Assembly (NCBI GenBank): GCA_965242485.1
Contig: CBDESM010000003.1
Coordinates: 1,116,001 to 1,180,000, forward strand
DNA: 64,000 nucleotides
Direction: 5' to 3'
DNA from: CBDESM01 sp965242485
Lineage (GTDB): Bacteria; Chloroflexota; Dehalococcoidia; Bin125
Numbering within the stretch: the first letter of the stretch is position 1; the number at the start of each line of letters is the position of its first letter. The position numbers and the translations under genes are program-made. Of this stretch, positions 16,572-24,373 are shown piece by piece. Under the pieces are notes generated by a model. It saw nothing but the letters and a program-made list of their open reading frames with translations. It did no database searches and was not told where the DNA came from.

Positions 16572-17005
16572 CAGGCGCCGGCCCGTTGGCGGTGCTCGAC
16601 CATGAGGCAGCGGTTCTCGACGGCGCGGAGGCCGGCGGCGCGGGCGCGTTCGAGGCCGGCGCGGTTCTCGATGCCGAGCTGGAGCCAGACGGCGCGCGCG
16701 CCGGCCGCGATGGCGTCGTCGATCGGCGCATCGGTGTCTTCGGAGCGGCGGAAGACGACGACGGTGCCGACGGGTTCCTTCACCGCGGCGATATCCGCGA
16801 CCGTTCGCTCGCCGAGGATCTGCTTGCCGGCTTGGGCCGGGTTGACGGGGATGATGTGGAAGCCGTGCTGCTGCATGTAGGCGGCGACGCGGTGGCTGTC
16901 GCGCTCGGGGCGGGGCGAGAGGCCGATCACGGCGATGGCGCCGAGGTCGTCGAGCGATGCTTCGGCATCGCGGTCGATGCGGCCGTTCCAAGTTTGATCG
17001 TTCAC
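16571..17005 (-). CDS. CoA-binding domain protein (YccU type)
   Basis: 144 residues, single Rossmann-like CoA-binding domain. Characteristic IAVIGLSPRPERDSHRVA (the nucleotide loop), GFHIIPVNPAQAGKQILGE, and the closing pattern VWLQLGIENRAGLERARAAG ... VENRCLMVEH, with the conserved NRC. Proteins of this family bind CoA, but their physiological role is undefined. It overlaps the following small gene and the preceding membrane protein gene. Confidence 0.88.
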   Translation of the reverse strand: MNDQTWNGRIDRDAEASLDDLGAIAVIGLSPRPERDSHRVAAYMQQHGFHIIPVNPAQAGKQILGERTVADIAAVKEPVGTVVVFRRSEDTDAPIDDAIAAGARAVWLQLGIENRAGLERARAAGLRAVENRCLMVEHRQRAGA

Positions 17006-17643
17006 CAGATCGGTCCTTTGATCTCCGCGCCGCTGATGCGGGCGAGGGCTTCGGCGACTTCCCAGATGACGGCGAGGCCGTCTTCTTCATGTTCGCGCGG
17101 GGCGTTGAAGCCGGCGAGCTCGTGGCGGGCGCCGCTTTTCTTGACCAGGGTGAGCCGCCATTGGGCGATGGCCTCGGCTGGGAGATCGCCGTCGGCGCGG
17201 GCGACGGGGCGGCCTTCGTCGGCGACCTCGAACTCGCGGATCTTCCAGAAGGGGATCAGTTCGTTGGTGCCGATGCCGAGGCCGAGGAAACGCTGCTTGA
17301 GCGAAACGTTGCGGCCGGCGCGGTCGGCGGTGATGTGCGCGCCGAGCAGTGCGTAGACGAGCGAGATGCCGGAAAGGGGGAGGAGGACGACGGAGGCGAG
17401 CAGGACGATGGCGGAGAACCAGAGCGGGAGCGAGCCGACGGAGGTGCCGAGCAGGGCGAGCAGGCCGGCGGTGGCGGCGACGCCGAACAGGGGCAGAATC
17501 GCGGCCGACTTGGGCGGGCGGATTTCGATGCGATCGGGCGCGATCGCCGCGACCCGGCGGTGCAGGTAGACGGTCCTGGGGCGCAGCGGGTCGGCGTCGT
17601 CCCCGGCGATGGCCGCGGGCCGCGGGCGGAGGGCTTCGCTCAT
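17002..17643 (-). CDS. Membrane protein with two central helices, unknown function
   Basis: 213 residues: a cytoplasmic N-terminus of about 45, two adjacent hydrophobic helices (ILPLFGVAATAGLLALLG and LWFSAIVLLASVVLLPLSG), and a hydrophilic C-terminal domain with strand-rich WKIREFEVADEG and WRLTLVKKSGARHELAGF. This resembles PH-like domains found after a two-helix anchor in small bacterial proteins, but the assignment is uncertain. ATG 17643 has no clear ribosome site. Confidence 0.62.
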   Translation of the reverse strand: MSEALRPRPAAIAGDDADPLRPRTVYLHRRVAAIAPDRIEIRPPKSAAILPLFGVAATAGLLALLGTSVGSLPLWFSAIVLLASVVLLPLSGISLVYALLGAHITADRAGRNVSLKQRFLGLGIGTNELIPFWKIREFEVADEGRPVARADGDLPAEAIAQWRLTLVKKSGARHELAGFNAPREHEEDGLAVIWEVAEALARISGAEIKGPIW

Positions 17644-17714
17644 GGCGGCGAGTCTACCGACGGGCGCACGCGGCAATGGCGGCGGGCCGGCTGCGGCGCG
17701 GGTATGATGGGGGC

Positions 17715-17945
17715 ATGGAACGTTCGCGGGTGACGGGGGCGGTGCTGGTCGCGTCGGCGCTGTTCGAGGCGTGGCGGAGCGTGCGGCGGGTGCGCCGGAT
17801 GCGGCGGCGGAAGCTGGGGATGGCGCTGCTGCCGTTGATGCTGGCGGGCGCGGCCTACTCGTTCTGGCTGGGGCTGACGATGCTGACGGCGGAGGACGAG
17901 CTGGAGGGAGTCGAGTTCGCGATCGAGCCGATCGACGAGTTCTAG
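17715..17945 (+). CDS. Small single-helix membrane protein, apparently leaderless
   Basis: 76 residues: basic N-terminus (SVRRVRRMRRRKLG), one membrane helix (MALLPLMLAGAAYSFWLGLTM) and an acidic end (AEDELEGVEFAIEPIDEF). TATGAT at 17703-17708 places the transcription start exactly at the A of ATG 17715 with no ribosome site, so the mRNA is predicted leaderless. No family recognised; charge separation suggests the acidic end faces out or binds a basic partner. Confidence 0.68.
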   Translation: MERSRVTGAVLVASALFEAWRSVRRVRRMRRRKLGMALLPLMLAGAAYSFWLGLTMLTAEDELEGVEFAIEPIDEF

Positions 17946-18448
17946 GCGCGTTCCCCGGCCCATTCGGAGCCCGCGATTGCACGAATCTCGTCGGTGTCCA
18001 CGGTGACCAGCAGTTCGCCGGCGATTGCGCCGTCGGGCGGAAGGACGAGTCCGGCGGCGAGGTCGGCGAGGGGGCGGAGGACGAAGCCGCGTTCGCGGAG
18101 GCGCGGGTGCGGCACTTGCAGGCGGGGGAGGTCGATCACCTCGCGGCCGTAGAGCAGGATGTCGATGTCGATCGGGCGCGGGCCCCAGCGGCGGGCGGCG
18201 CGGAGGCGGCCGAGCACGGCTTCGATGCGCTGGAGCTCGTCGAGCAGGTCGAGCGGTTCGAGCGTGGTTTCGCCGCGCAGCACGGCGTTGAGGAAGCGCG
18301 GCTGGTCGGGGTCGCCCCAAGGCGGCGTTTCGTAGAGCGCGGAGGCGCGGAGGGCGGAGAAGGAGGGGCGCAGCAGTTCGACGGCGCGGCGCATGTTGGC
18401 TTCGCGGTCGCCGAGGTTGCCGCCGATGCCGAGGAAGACGTCAGGCAT
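17942..18448 (-). CDS. folK: HPPK, folate biosynthesis
   Basis: 2-amino-4-hydroxy-6-hydroxymethyldihydropteridine diphosphokinase, 168 residues, transfers pyrophosphate from ATP to the pterin in folate synthesis. Seen: FLGIGGNLGDREANM at the start, YETPPWGDPDQPRFLNAV, and the signature RWGPRPIDIDILLYG with the two metal-binding aspartates, then VPHPRLRERGFVLRPLAD. It overlaps the end of folP by 8 nt and follows it in the operon. Confidence 0.95.
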   Translation of the reverse strand: MPDVFLGIGGNLGDREANMRRAVELLRPSFSALRASALYETPPWGDPDQPRFLNAVLRGETTLEPLDLLDELQRIEAVLGRLRAARRWGPRPIDIDILLYGREVIDLPRLQVPHPRLRERGFVLRPLADLAAGLVLPPDGAIAGELLVTVDTDEIRAIAGSEWAGERA

Positions 18449-19301
18449 CGGCGCAGTCGCCGCCGCGGGAGGGGCGCAAGGCGTCGTCGGCGATTCGGGC
18501 GGTGCGGGCGAGCGGGAGCACGTCGTGCACGCGGATGAGGTCGGCGCCGCCGGCGATGGCGAGCACGCAGAGGGCGATGGTGCCTTCGACGCGGTCGCCG
18601 GGCGGGAGCGCGCGGGCCTCGCCGGCGACGCGCTTGCGGGAGAGGCCGGCGAGCAGCGGCCTGCGCCAGTGGCGCAGCTCGGCCAGGCGGCGGAGGATCT
18701 CGTAGCTCTCGCGCTCCTCCCAGCCGAAGCCGAAGCCTGGGTCGAGGATGATCCGTTCGCGCGGGATGCCGGCGTCGTCGGCCGCGGCGAGCGAGGCCAG
18801 GATGCCCTGGTGCAGCGCGTCGACGGGATCGCCGGACGGTTCGCGGCCGCGCTGGTTGTGCATGGCGACGACGGGGACGCCGTGTTCGGCGGCGACGCGG
18901 GCGAGATCCGGATCGCCCCGCAACCCGTTGACGTCGTTCAGCAGCGATGCGCCGGCGGCGAAGGCGGCGGCGGCGACGCGCGGCTTGGCCGTGTCGATGC
19001 TGATCGGCAGGCCGGGCGCGGCCTCGCGCAGGCGATCGATCACGGGCAGGACGCGGCGCAGTTCCTCGTCCGCATCGACCGGCGTCCAGCCGGGCCGGGT
19101 GGATTCGCCGCCGACGTCGATGATGTCCGCGCCCTCTTCCCGCATCCGCAGGGCGCGGCGGACCGCTTCTCCGGGATCGGTCAGGCCGTCGCCGGAGAAG
19201 GAGTCGGGCGTGACGTTGAGGATGCCCATCACGTAGGTGCGGCGGCCCCACTCGAAGCGGCGCGTGCCGATCTCGAGCGGTTCCGGGCGGGCGGGCGGCA
19301 T
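18441..19301 (-). CDS. folP: Dihydropteroate synthase
   Basis: 286 residues; joins p-aminobenzoate to the pterin pyrophosphate made by FolK. TIM-barrel motifs are present: GILNVTPDSFSGDG, IDVGGESTRPGW, SIDTAKPRVA, LLNDVNGLRG, LDPGFGFGWE, LLAGLSRKR and the closing RVHDV. It starts 3 nt after the JAMM peptidase gene, so folP-folK form the tail of the leftward cysteine operon. Confidence 0.95.
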   Translation of the reverse strand: MPPARPEPLEIGTRRFEWGRRTYVMGILNVTPDSFSGDGLTDPGEAVRRALRMREEGADIIDVGGESTRPGWTPVDADEELRRVLPVIDRLREAAPGLPISIDTAKPRVAAAAFAAGASLLNDVNGLRGDPDLARVAAEHGVPVVAMHNQRGREPSGDPVDALHQGILASLAAADDAGIPRERIILDPGFGFGWEERESYEILRRLAELRHWRRPLLAGLSRKRVAGEARALPPGDRVEGTIALCVLAIAGGADLIRVHDVLPLARTARIADDALRPSRGGDCADA

Positions 19302-19304
19302 GGG

Positions 19305-19811
19305 TTAGAGCTCGCGCTCGCGGACGCGCTTGCGGCCGTCGATTTCGACGATTTCGAGCGCGAGCCGCCTGGCCTCGCCGTCGGTGGCGGCCAGCTCGAT
19401 TTCGGCCGGGACCACCGCGTCTGGCCGGTCGCCCTCGTCGATCCGCCAGGCGCGGACGGAGGGTTCTTCATGCTCGAGCGAGACGAGCACCCAGTAGGGC
19501 CACTCCTCGATGCCCTTGTGCATGCGGGCGATGTTGAGGTCGGTGGGCGAGGGGCGGGCTTCGCTGGCGACGTGGGAGTGGTAGATGACGAGCATGTCGC
19601 CGCCTTGCCCCTCGATCGCGTTGTAGAGGTGGAGCAGTTCGGGCGCGGGGATGTTGAAGCGCCAGGGCGAGGCTTCGGCGTTGGTGGTGCGGTAGAGCGC
19701 GAGTTCGCCGTCGGAGCCGCGGGCGATGATCCCGCAGCACTCGTTGGGCAGGTCTTCGCGCGCGTGCGCGACCATCTCGTCGATCAGCGACTGCGGCAGT
19801 TCGAGGCTCAT
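19305..19811 (-). CDS. mec: JAMM/MPN metallopeptidase, Mec (CysO-cysteine peptidase) type
   Basis: 168 residues. Full JAMM zinc motif: catalytic Glu in NECCGIIARG and HSHVASEARPSPTD, an exact H-x-H-x7-S-x2-D. In actinobacteria, Mec releases cysteine from the CysO-cysteine adduct made by CysM. Here CysM, CysO and an adenylating enzyme are all encoded upstream in the same direction, which supports this role. CysO in this window carries residues after its Gly-Gly, so the peptidase could also mature it. ATG 19811 is chosen as the start of the domain; it overlaps the end of the methylase gene. Confidence 0.85.
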   Translation of the reverse strand: MSLELPQSLIDEMVAHAREDLPNECCGIIARGSDGELALYRTTNAEASPWRFNIPAPELLHLYNAIEGQGGDMLVIYHSHVASEARPSPTDLNIARMHKGIEEWPYWVLVSLEHEEPSVRAWRIDEGDRPDAVVPAEIELAATDGEARRLALEIVEIDGRKRVREREL

Positions 19812-20404
19812 GATGCGGCGGCTCCGTCGAAGAAGCGGCGCTGGGTCGCGCCGTGCTCGATCTCGTCGCCCCAAGTGTCCCATCCCGGCGCGGCCGAGCG
19901 GGCGAACAGCTCGATCTTGGCCTGCTGCGGGAACATCCGCTCGATCCGCCGTCGCACTTCGTCCGGCTTGACCGAGTGCGGCCCGCGCGGTTCGGAGACG
20001 AGCTGGCGCACGTTGCGCGCCCCGCGCGGCCGCGGAATCTTGCCGCGCTTGAAGACGAGGCAGAGCTCGCACTGCGACATCGTGTAGAAGCCCGGATTGA
20101 CCCGCTGCTTGTCCCAGACGAAGGCGACGGTGGCCCACTCGAACCCCCAAGCCTTGCCCAGCGAGATCGCCTGATCCAGATGCGGCGAAGTCGCCCAAAG
20201 GAAGAGCAGGCAGTCATCCTCCGCAATCTCCGCGACCGGCAGCCCCGCCAGATCAGCCGAGGTCACGGTGCCGTAGTGCCGGATCGCCCCGCCGGTGTCC
20301 CCCGAATCGGGCCCGGCATGCTGCAACTGCCCCTTGTAATCCCAAGGCGGGTCGGCATAGATCACCCCATAGCGGCGGTCGGGGAGGGGCGGGAACTGGT
20401 TCAC
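19808..20404 (-). CDS. MT-A70 family adenine methyltransferase
   Basis: About 198 residues. Class I methyltransferase with the MT-A70 catalytic motif DPPW in YGVIYADPPWDYKG, then HYGTVTSADLAGLPV and SPHLDQAISLGKAWGFEW. N6-adenine methylation of DNA is most likely, as for similar phage and bacterial genes. GTG 20404 lies 4 nt after the stop of the methylase-HNH gene; ATG 20473 would add 23 residues inside that gene, neither with a clear ribosome site. Part of a three-gene DNA-modification block. Confidence 0.85.
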   Translation of the reverse strand: MNQFPPLPDRRYGVIYADPPWDYKGQLQHAGPDSGDTGGAIRHYGTVTSADLAGLPVAEIAEDDCLLFLWATSPHLDQAISLGKAWGFEWATVAFVWDKQRVNPGFYTMSQCELCLVFKRGKIPRPRGARNVRQLVSEPRGPHSVKPDEVRRRIERMFPQQAKIELFARSAAPGWDTWGDEIEHGATQRRFFDGAAAS

Positions 20405-20408
20405 GGGC

Positions 20409-21731
20409 TCAACTCGCCCGGGGCTGCTGCCCGGCCATGCGGCCGCGTTTGCGGTTTTCGGCTCGGAGGCCATTGAGGGTGAGGCGGTCGGCTTTGATTC
20501 GGTTGCAGGGGCCGCAGAGCAGCATCCGGTTGGAGATATGGTTGATCCCGCCTTCGGCGCGGGGCGTTTTGTGATCGAGCTGGAGATAGAGCGGATCGTC
20601 GAACTCGCGGTCGCAGCCGGCGCAGGCCATGCCGTTCTCTTCGATCAGGATATCAATCATCTGCTGGCGGGTGAGTTTGGGTCCCGGCGGTTCGGCGATG
20701 CGCTTCTTGGTTTTGAGGATCGGGGCTGCGACCTCTTGATCGTCCGTGCGGACTGGCGGAGCAGTTGAGTATCCGATCTGGCCGAAGTTCAACAACTGAT
20801 CGGTTTCGCCGTTCGGACCGGCCAAGCCTTCGTCCTGCAAGCGCTTGATGATGGTCTCATGGGCTTCGTCCCAGATATCCATGCCGATCCATTGGCGGTT
20901 GGCCCGCTCGGCGGCAACCGGGGTCGTCGCGCAGCCGCAGAACGGATCGAGAACCCAATCGCCCTCGTTTGATGACGTTCGGATGATTCGTTCATACAGG
21001 GCCAGCGGCTTCTGAGTCGGGAAGCCGACATGTTCTTTGCCGTACGGTCGCGGAATGTTGCGCCACCAGTCTTCGACTACCTTCCCTTTCGGGTCGGGAC
21101 GGTAGGTTTTGCCGGGTGCCCGCGTGTCCTTGCCCGTGAACACTGTGGCGCTGTAATCCGAATCGTACGGTACGCGGGCTTCGTCGCGGTTGAAGATGTA
21201 CGTATCGGACTTGCTGTAGCGCAGGATCGTGTCATGCTTGCGCGGGAAATCGTTCTTGGGCTGGCCGCCGCCGGAGTAGCACCAGATGATCTCGTTGCGG
21301 AAATTCGCGTGTCCGAAGATCGCGTCCAGCAGGATCCTCAGATGGTGGCTGGCGGTGTGGTCGCAGTGCAGGTAGAAAGCGCCGTCGTCGGCGAGGATGC
21401 GATGCATCTCCATCAGCCGCACGCCCATATAGCAGAGGAAGGCGGCCATATCTTCTCTGGATTCCCGGACCGCGTCGATCACCGTCCACACTTTCGGCCA
21501 GTCGTCTTGGATCGCGTCGACCCAGTCCGGATGAACGTCTTCGTCCCAGTTCCAGCGATCCTCGAAGCGGGCGCCACGGGTGAGGCTGTCGGGCGTCGCA
21601 TGGAAGTCGCGGCCCTTGTTGAACGGGGGGTCGGTGGCGATCAGGTCGATGGTGCCCGAGTTCATGCCGCGCAGGAAAGCGAGGTTGTCGCCGTGGTAGA
21701 GGGTGCGGTTGGCGAAGTTGGGGGCGGGCAT
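20409..21731 (-). CDS. DNA methyltransferase fused to an HNH nuclease domain
   Basis: 440 residues. The methylase part (1-340) has catalytic DPPF in LIATDPPFNKG before the AdoMet loop DPFCGCATTPVAAERANR, the motif order of beta-class N4-cytosine/N6-adenine DNA methylases. The C-terminal part (about 375-430) is a zinc HNH domain: CAGC, LDHKTPRAEGG, N, CGPC. A methylase and a nuclease in one chain could be a compact restriction-modification or a recombination or repair enzyme. ATG 21731 overlaps the upstream stop. Confidence 0.88.
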   Translation of the reverse strand: MPAPNFANRTLYHGDNLAFLRGMNSGTIDLIATDPPFNKGRDFHATPDSLTRGARFEDRWNWDEDVHPDWVDAIQDDWPKVWTVIDAVRESREDMAAFLCYMGVRLMEMHRILADDGAFYLHCDHTASHHLRILLDAIFGHANFRNEIIWCYSGGGQPKNDFPRKHDTILRYSKSDTYIFNRDEARVPYDSDYSATVFTGKDTRAPGKTYRPDPKGKVVEDWWRNIPRPYGKEHVGFPTQKPLALYERIIRTSSNEGDWVLDPFCGCATTPVAAERANRQWIGMDIWDEAHETIIKRLQDEGLAGPNGETDQLLNFGQIGYSTAPPVRTDDQEVAAPILKTKKRIAEPPGPKLTRQQMIDILIEENGMACAGCDREFDDPLYLQLDHKTPRAEGGINHISNRMLLCGPCNRIKADRLTLNGLRAENRKRGRMAGQQPRAS

Positions 21732-22126
21732 CAGGGCGTCCACTCGCGGAGGGGGCCGTCGTCTTGGCAGGCGTTGGGGTTTTGGTGCATTTTGAGGAGG
21801 GTAGCGCTGATCGGCGGGGGTGACAGGTGGTCGAGCCAGTGGGGGCGGTCGCGGGCTGGGACCAGGGTTTGGAGGTCGTCGTAGCGGATGTGGATTTTGG
21901 CGTCGTTTTCGGTGATGCCGAAGTCGAGGACCGGGCGGCCCGGGCGGATCAGGCGGCCCACGTTGTCGGAGCGGAGGATCTTGCAGCCCTCGCGTTGGGC
22001 GTAGAGGGTCAGGACTTGGGCGTGGAAGAGGATCGGGAGGGCGCCGGGCTTGTCGTCGTCCAGCGCCTTTTCGACCGTTTTGCGCCAAGCCGATTCGGCC
22101 TGCCGGTTGGCCGCTGCGTCTGCCAT
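21731..22126 (-). CDS. Hypothetical protein coupled to the methylase-HNH gene
   Basis: 131 residues starting MADAAANRQAESAWRK. No recognised domain; a predicted helical start, then alternating strands (KILRSDNVGRLI, VLDFGITENDAKIHIRY). Its stop overlaps the methylase start (ATGA-type), so it is likely made in stoichiometric amount with it and may be a specificity or control subunit; this is inferred from position only. Confidence 0.6.
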   Translation of the reverse strand: MADAAANRQAESAWRKTVEKALDDDKPGALPILFHAQVLTLYAQREGCKILRSDNVGRLIRPGRPVLDFGITENDAKIHIRYDDLQTLVPARDRPHWLDHLSPPPISATLLKMHQNPNACQDDGPLREWTP

Positions 22127-22164
22127 GGGCGCGCCGTTCGCGCGGCGGGGCCGGCCGCCGGCGG

Positions 22165-23007
22165 CTAGGCCGTCGGGTTTTCGATGGGGACGCCGACGAC
22201 GGAGCCGTATTCGGTCCAGCTGCCGTCGTAGTTGACGGCGTCGATGCCGAGCAGGTGGCGGAGGGCGAACCAGCTGTGGCTGGAGCGTTCGCCGATGCGG
22301 CAGTAAGCGATGACGGGCTGGTCGCCGGTGATGCCCTTGGACTGGTAGAGCTCGCGGAGCTCGTCGGCGGATTTGAAGGTGCCGTCCTCGGCGACGGCGG
22401 AGATCCAGGGGATGTTGGAGGCGCCGGGGACATGGCCCTTGCGCTGGGCGGTTTCGGCGAGGCCGGGCGGGGCCATGATCACGCCGTTGAATTCGTCGGG
22501 CGAGCGGACGTCGACGAGCTGGCCGCCGCTTTCGACGTGGGCGAGGACGGCGGGGAGCTTGGCGCGGAGGGCTTCGTCGCGCTCGGCGACGGAGATGGAG
22601 CCGGCGGCGGGGGAGGGCGCGTCGGTCGTGGTCGGGCGCTCTTCGGCGAGCCACTTGGCGCGGCCGCCGTCCATCAGGGCGGTGTTGGCGACGCCGTAGA
22701 GCTCGAGCATCCAGAGCGCGTAGGCGGCGAACCAGTTGTTGTTGTCGCCGTAGAGGATGATGCGGGAGTCGTCGTTCGCGCCGGCGGAGCGGAGCAGCGA
22801 TTCGATCGTGGCGCGGTCGGCGACGTCGCGTTGGACCTGATCCTGGAGCTGGCTGGTCCAGTTCCAGGCGGAGGCTCCGGGCGGGTGGCCTTCGTCGTAC
22901 GCGCCGGTGTCGACGTCGACCTCGATCAGGACGAGGCCGGGGTCGTCGAGGCGCTGGGCGACCCAATCGGTGCTGACGAGCTTGTCGGGGTTGGCGTAGT
23001 CGGTCAT
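22165..23007 (-). CDS. Thiosulfate sulfurtransferase (two rhodanese domains)
   Basis: 280 residues. The first rhodanese domain (inactive) begins VSTDWVAQRLDDPGLVLIEV; the second contains the catalytic Cys in VIAYCRIGERSSHSWF. ATG 23007 is preceded by AAGGAACGAC. The family moves sulfane sulfur from thiosulfate. In this operon it lies between cysM and the methylase block, so it may feed sulfur to the CysO-type carriers as the CysA/SseA enzymes are thought to do in actinobacteria. Confidence 0.9.
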   Translation of the reverse strand: MTDYANPDKLVSTDWVAQRLDDPGLVLIEVDVDTGAYDEGHPPGASAWNWTSQLQDQVQRDVADRATIESLLRSAGANDDSRIILYGDNNNWFAAYALWMLELYGVANTALMDGGRAKWLAEERPTTTDAPSPAAGSISVAERDEALRAKLPAVLAHVESGGQLVDVRSPDEFNGVIMAPPGLAETAQRKGHVPGASNIPWISAVAEDGTFKSADELRELYQSKGITGDQPVIAYCRIGERSSHSWFALRHLLGIDAVNYDGSWTEYGSVVGVPIENPTA

Positions 23008-23030
23008 GTCGTTCCTTCTTCCCGGCGGGG

Positions 23031-24011
23031 TTACCACCAGATTTTGCCCTCAATGGTTTCGTCGGCGGCGATGTCGTCGTAATCGCGCGCCCAGAGGCGG
23101 GTGGAGAGGTATTTCCAGCCGCCGTCGGCGAGGAGCACGACGACGTGGGCCGGCTGGCCCTGCTGGTGGGCGCGTTCGGTGATGCGCTGGGCGGCGCGGA
23201 TGGCGGCGCCGGCGGAGATGCCGGCGAAGATGCCTTCTTGTTCGAGCAGCTGCTTGGTGACGGCGAAGGAGGTGCGGGAGTCGATCACGATGCGGCCGTC
23301 GAGCACGGATTCGTCGAGCACGGGCGGGATGTAGCCCTCGTCGAGGCTGCGCAGGCCCTGGACGAGGTCGCCCGGGTGGGGCGCGGCGGCGACGATGCGG
23401 ATCTGCGGGTCGTGCTCCTTGAGGAAGCGGCCGACGCCGGTGAGCGTGCCGCCGGTGCCGAGGCCGGCGACGAAGTGGGTGATTTCGGGGCAGTCGCGCA
23501 GGATTTCGGGGCCGGTGGCGCGGTAGTGGGCGCCGGGGTTGGCGGCGTTCTCGTACTGCATCGGCATGAAGACGGAAGGGTCTTCGGCGTAGATCTCCTG
23601 GGCCATGTGGACGGCGCCGTTGGAGCCGAGCTCGCCGGGCGAGAGGATGACTTCCGCGCCGAAGAAGGAGAGCAGGTCGCGGCGCTCGACGGAGACGCTT
23701 TCGGGCATCACGCAGCGGACGGGGTGCCCGCGCAGCGAGCCGATCATGGCGATGGAGAGGCCGGTGTTGCCGCTGGTCGGTTCGAGGATGGTCTGGCCGG
23801 GCTGGAGCGAGCCGTCGGCCGCGGCGGCGTCGAGCATGGCGAGGGCGATCCGGTCCTTGACTGAACCGGTCGGGTTCTGGCCTTCGAGCTTGACCCAGAT
23901 CGAGGCGTCTTCGGCGGGCGACATGCCGCCGAGCCGGACGATCGGGGTGTTGCCGATCGTCTCGATCAGGGACCGGTATCGCACCGGCGGGGCTTCGACG
24001 GCCGCGGTCAT
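23031..24011 (-). CDS. cysM: CysO-dependent cysteine synthase CysM
   Basis: 326-residue PLP fold II enzyme. Schiff-base Lys in NPTGSVKDRIALAM, phosphate loop EPTSGNTGLS and GLGTGGTLTG. The C-terminus (DGGWKYLST ... EGKIWW) closely resembles the CysM of mycobacteria, which uses O-phosphoserine and the thiocarboxylate of CysO rather than free sulfide. The stop-start overlap with cysO (4 nt) supports this. A second synthase (cysK) lies in the same operon. Biochemical specificity is inferred. Confidence 0.9.
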   Translation of the reverse strand: MTAAVEAPPVRYRSLIETIGNTPIVRLGGMSPAEDASIWVKLEGQNPTGSVKDRIALAMLDAAAADGSLQPGQTILEPTSGNTGLSIAMIGSLRGHPVRCVMPESVSVERRDLLSFFGAEVILSPGELGSNGAVHMAQEIYAEDPSVFMPMQYENAANPGAHYRATGPEILRDCPEITHFVAGLGTGGTLTGVGRFLKEHDPQIRIVAAAPHPGDLVQGLRSLDEGYIPPVLDESVLDGRIVIDSRTSFAVTKQLLEQEGIFAGISAGAAIRAAQRITERAHQQGQPAHVVVLLADGGWKYLSTRLWARDYDDIAADETIEGKIWW

Positions 24012-24340
24012 CGCGCGCCTCCGGCACCTGCGCGCCCGTCTCCGGCATCCACGCGACCGCCTCCGGCGAGGGCCGGGAGGATCGCCAGCACGTCGCCGTC
24101 GGCGGTGGCGGTGCTCATGCCGTCGAGGAAGCGGATGTCCTCGTCGTTGAGGAAGACGTTGACGAAGCGGCGGAGCTGGGCGCCGTCTGCGCCGGGTTCC
24201 ATGAGCTGCTCGCCGATGCCCGGGTGGGCGGCCTCGAGGTTGGCGAGGAGTTCGCCGATGTCGGCGGCTTCGATGTGGACGATCTTCTCGCCGCCGGTGA
24301 ACTTCTGGAGCATCGAGGGGACCCGGACTTCAACGCTCAT
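24008..24340 (-). CDS. cysO: Ubiquitin-like sulfur carrier CysO with C-terminal extension
   Basis: 110 residues: a beta-grasp fold of the MoaD/ThiS/CysO type (VRVPSMLQKFTGGEKIVHIEA, FVNVFLNDEDIRFLDG, DGDVLAILPALAGG). Normal carriers end at Gly-Gly; here about 19 more residues follow (GRVDAGDGRAGAGGAR). These would have to be removed before adenylation, and a JAMM peptidase is encoded downstream. ATG 24340 is chosen over 24346 because GGAGG is then 8 nt away instead of 2. Confidence 0.88.
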   Translation of the reverse strand: MSVEVRVPSMLQKFTGGEKIVHIEAADIGELLANLEAAHPGIGEQLMEPGADGAQLRRFVNVFLNDEDIRFLDGMSTATADGDVLAILPALAGGGRVDAGDGRAGAGGAR

Positions 24341-24373
24341 CGCCATCGCCTCCGGTTTGCTTGTCGGGATTGC

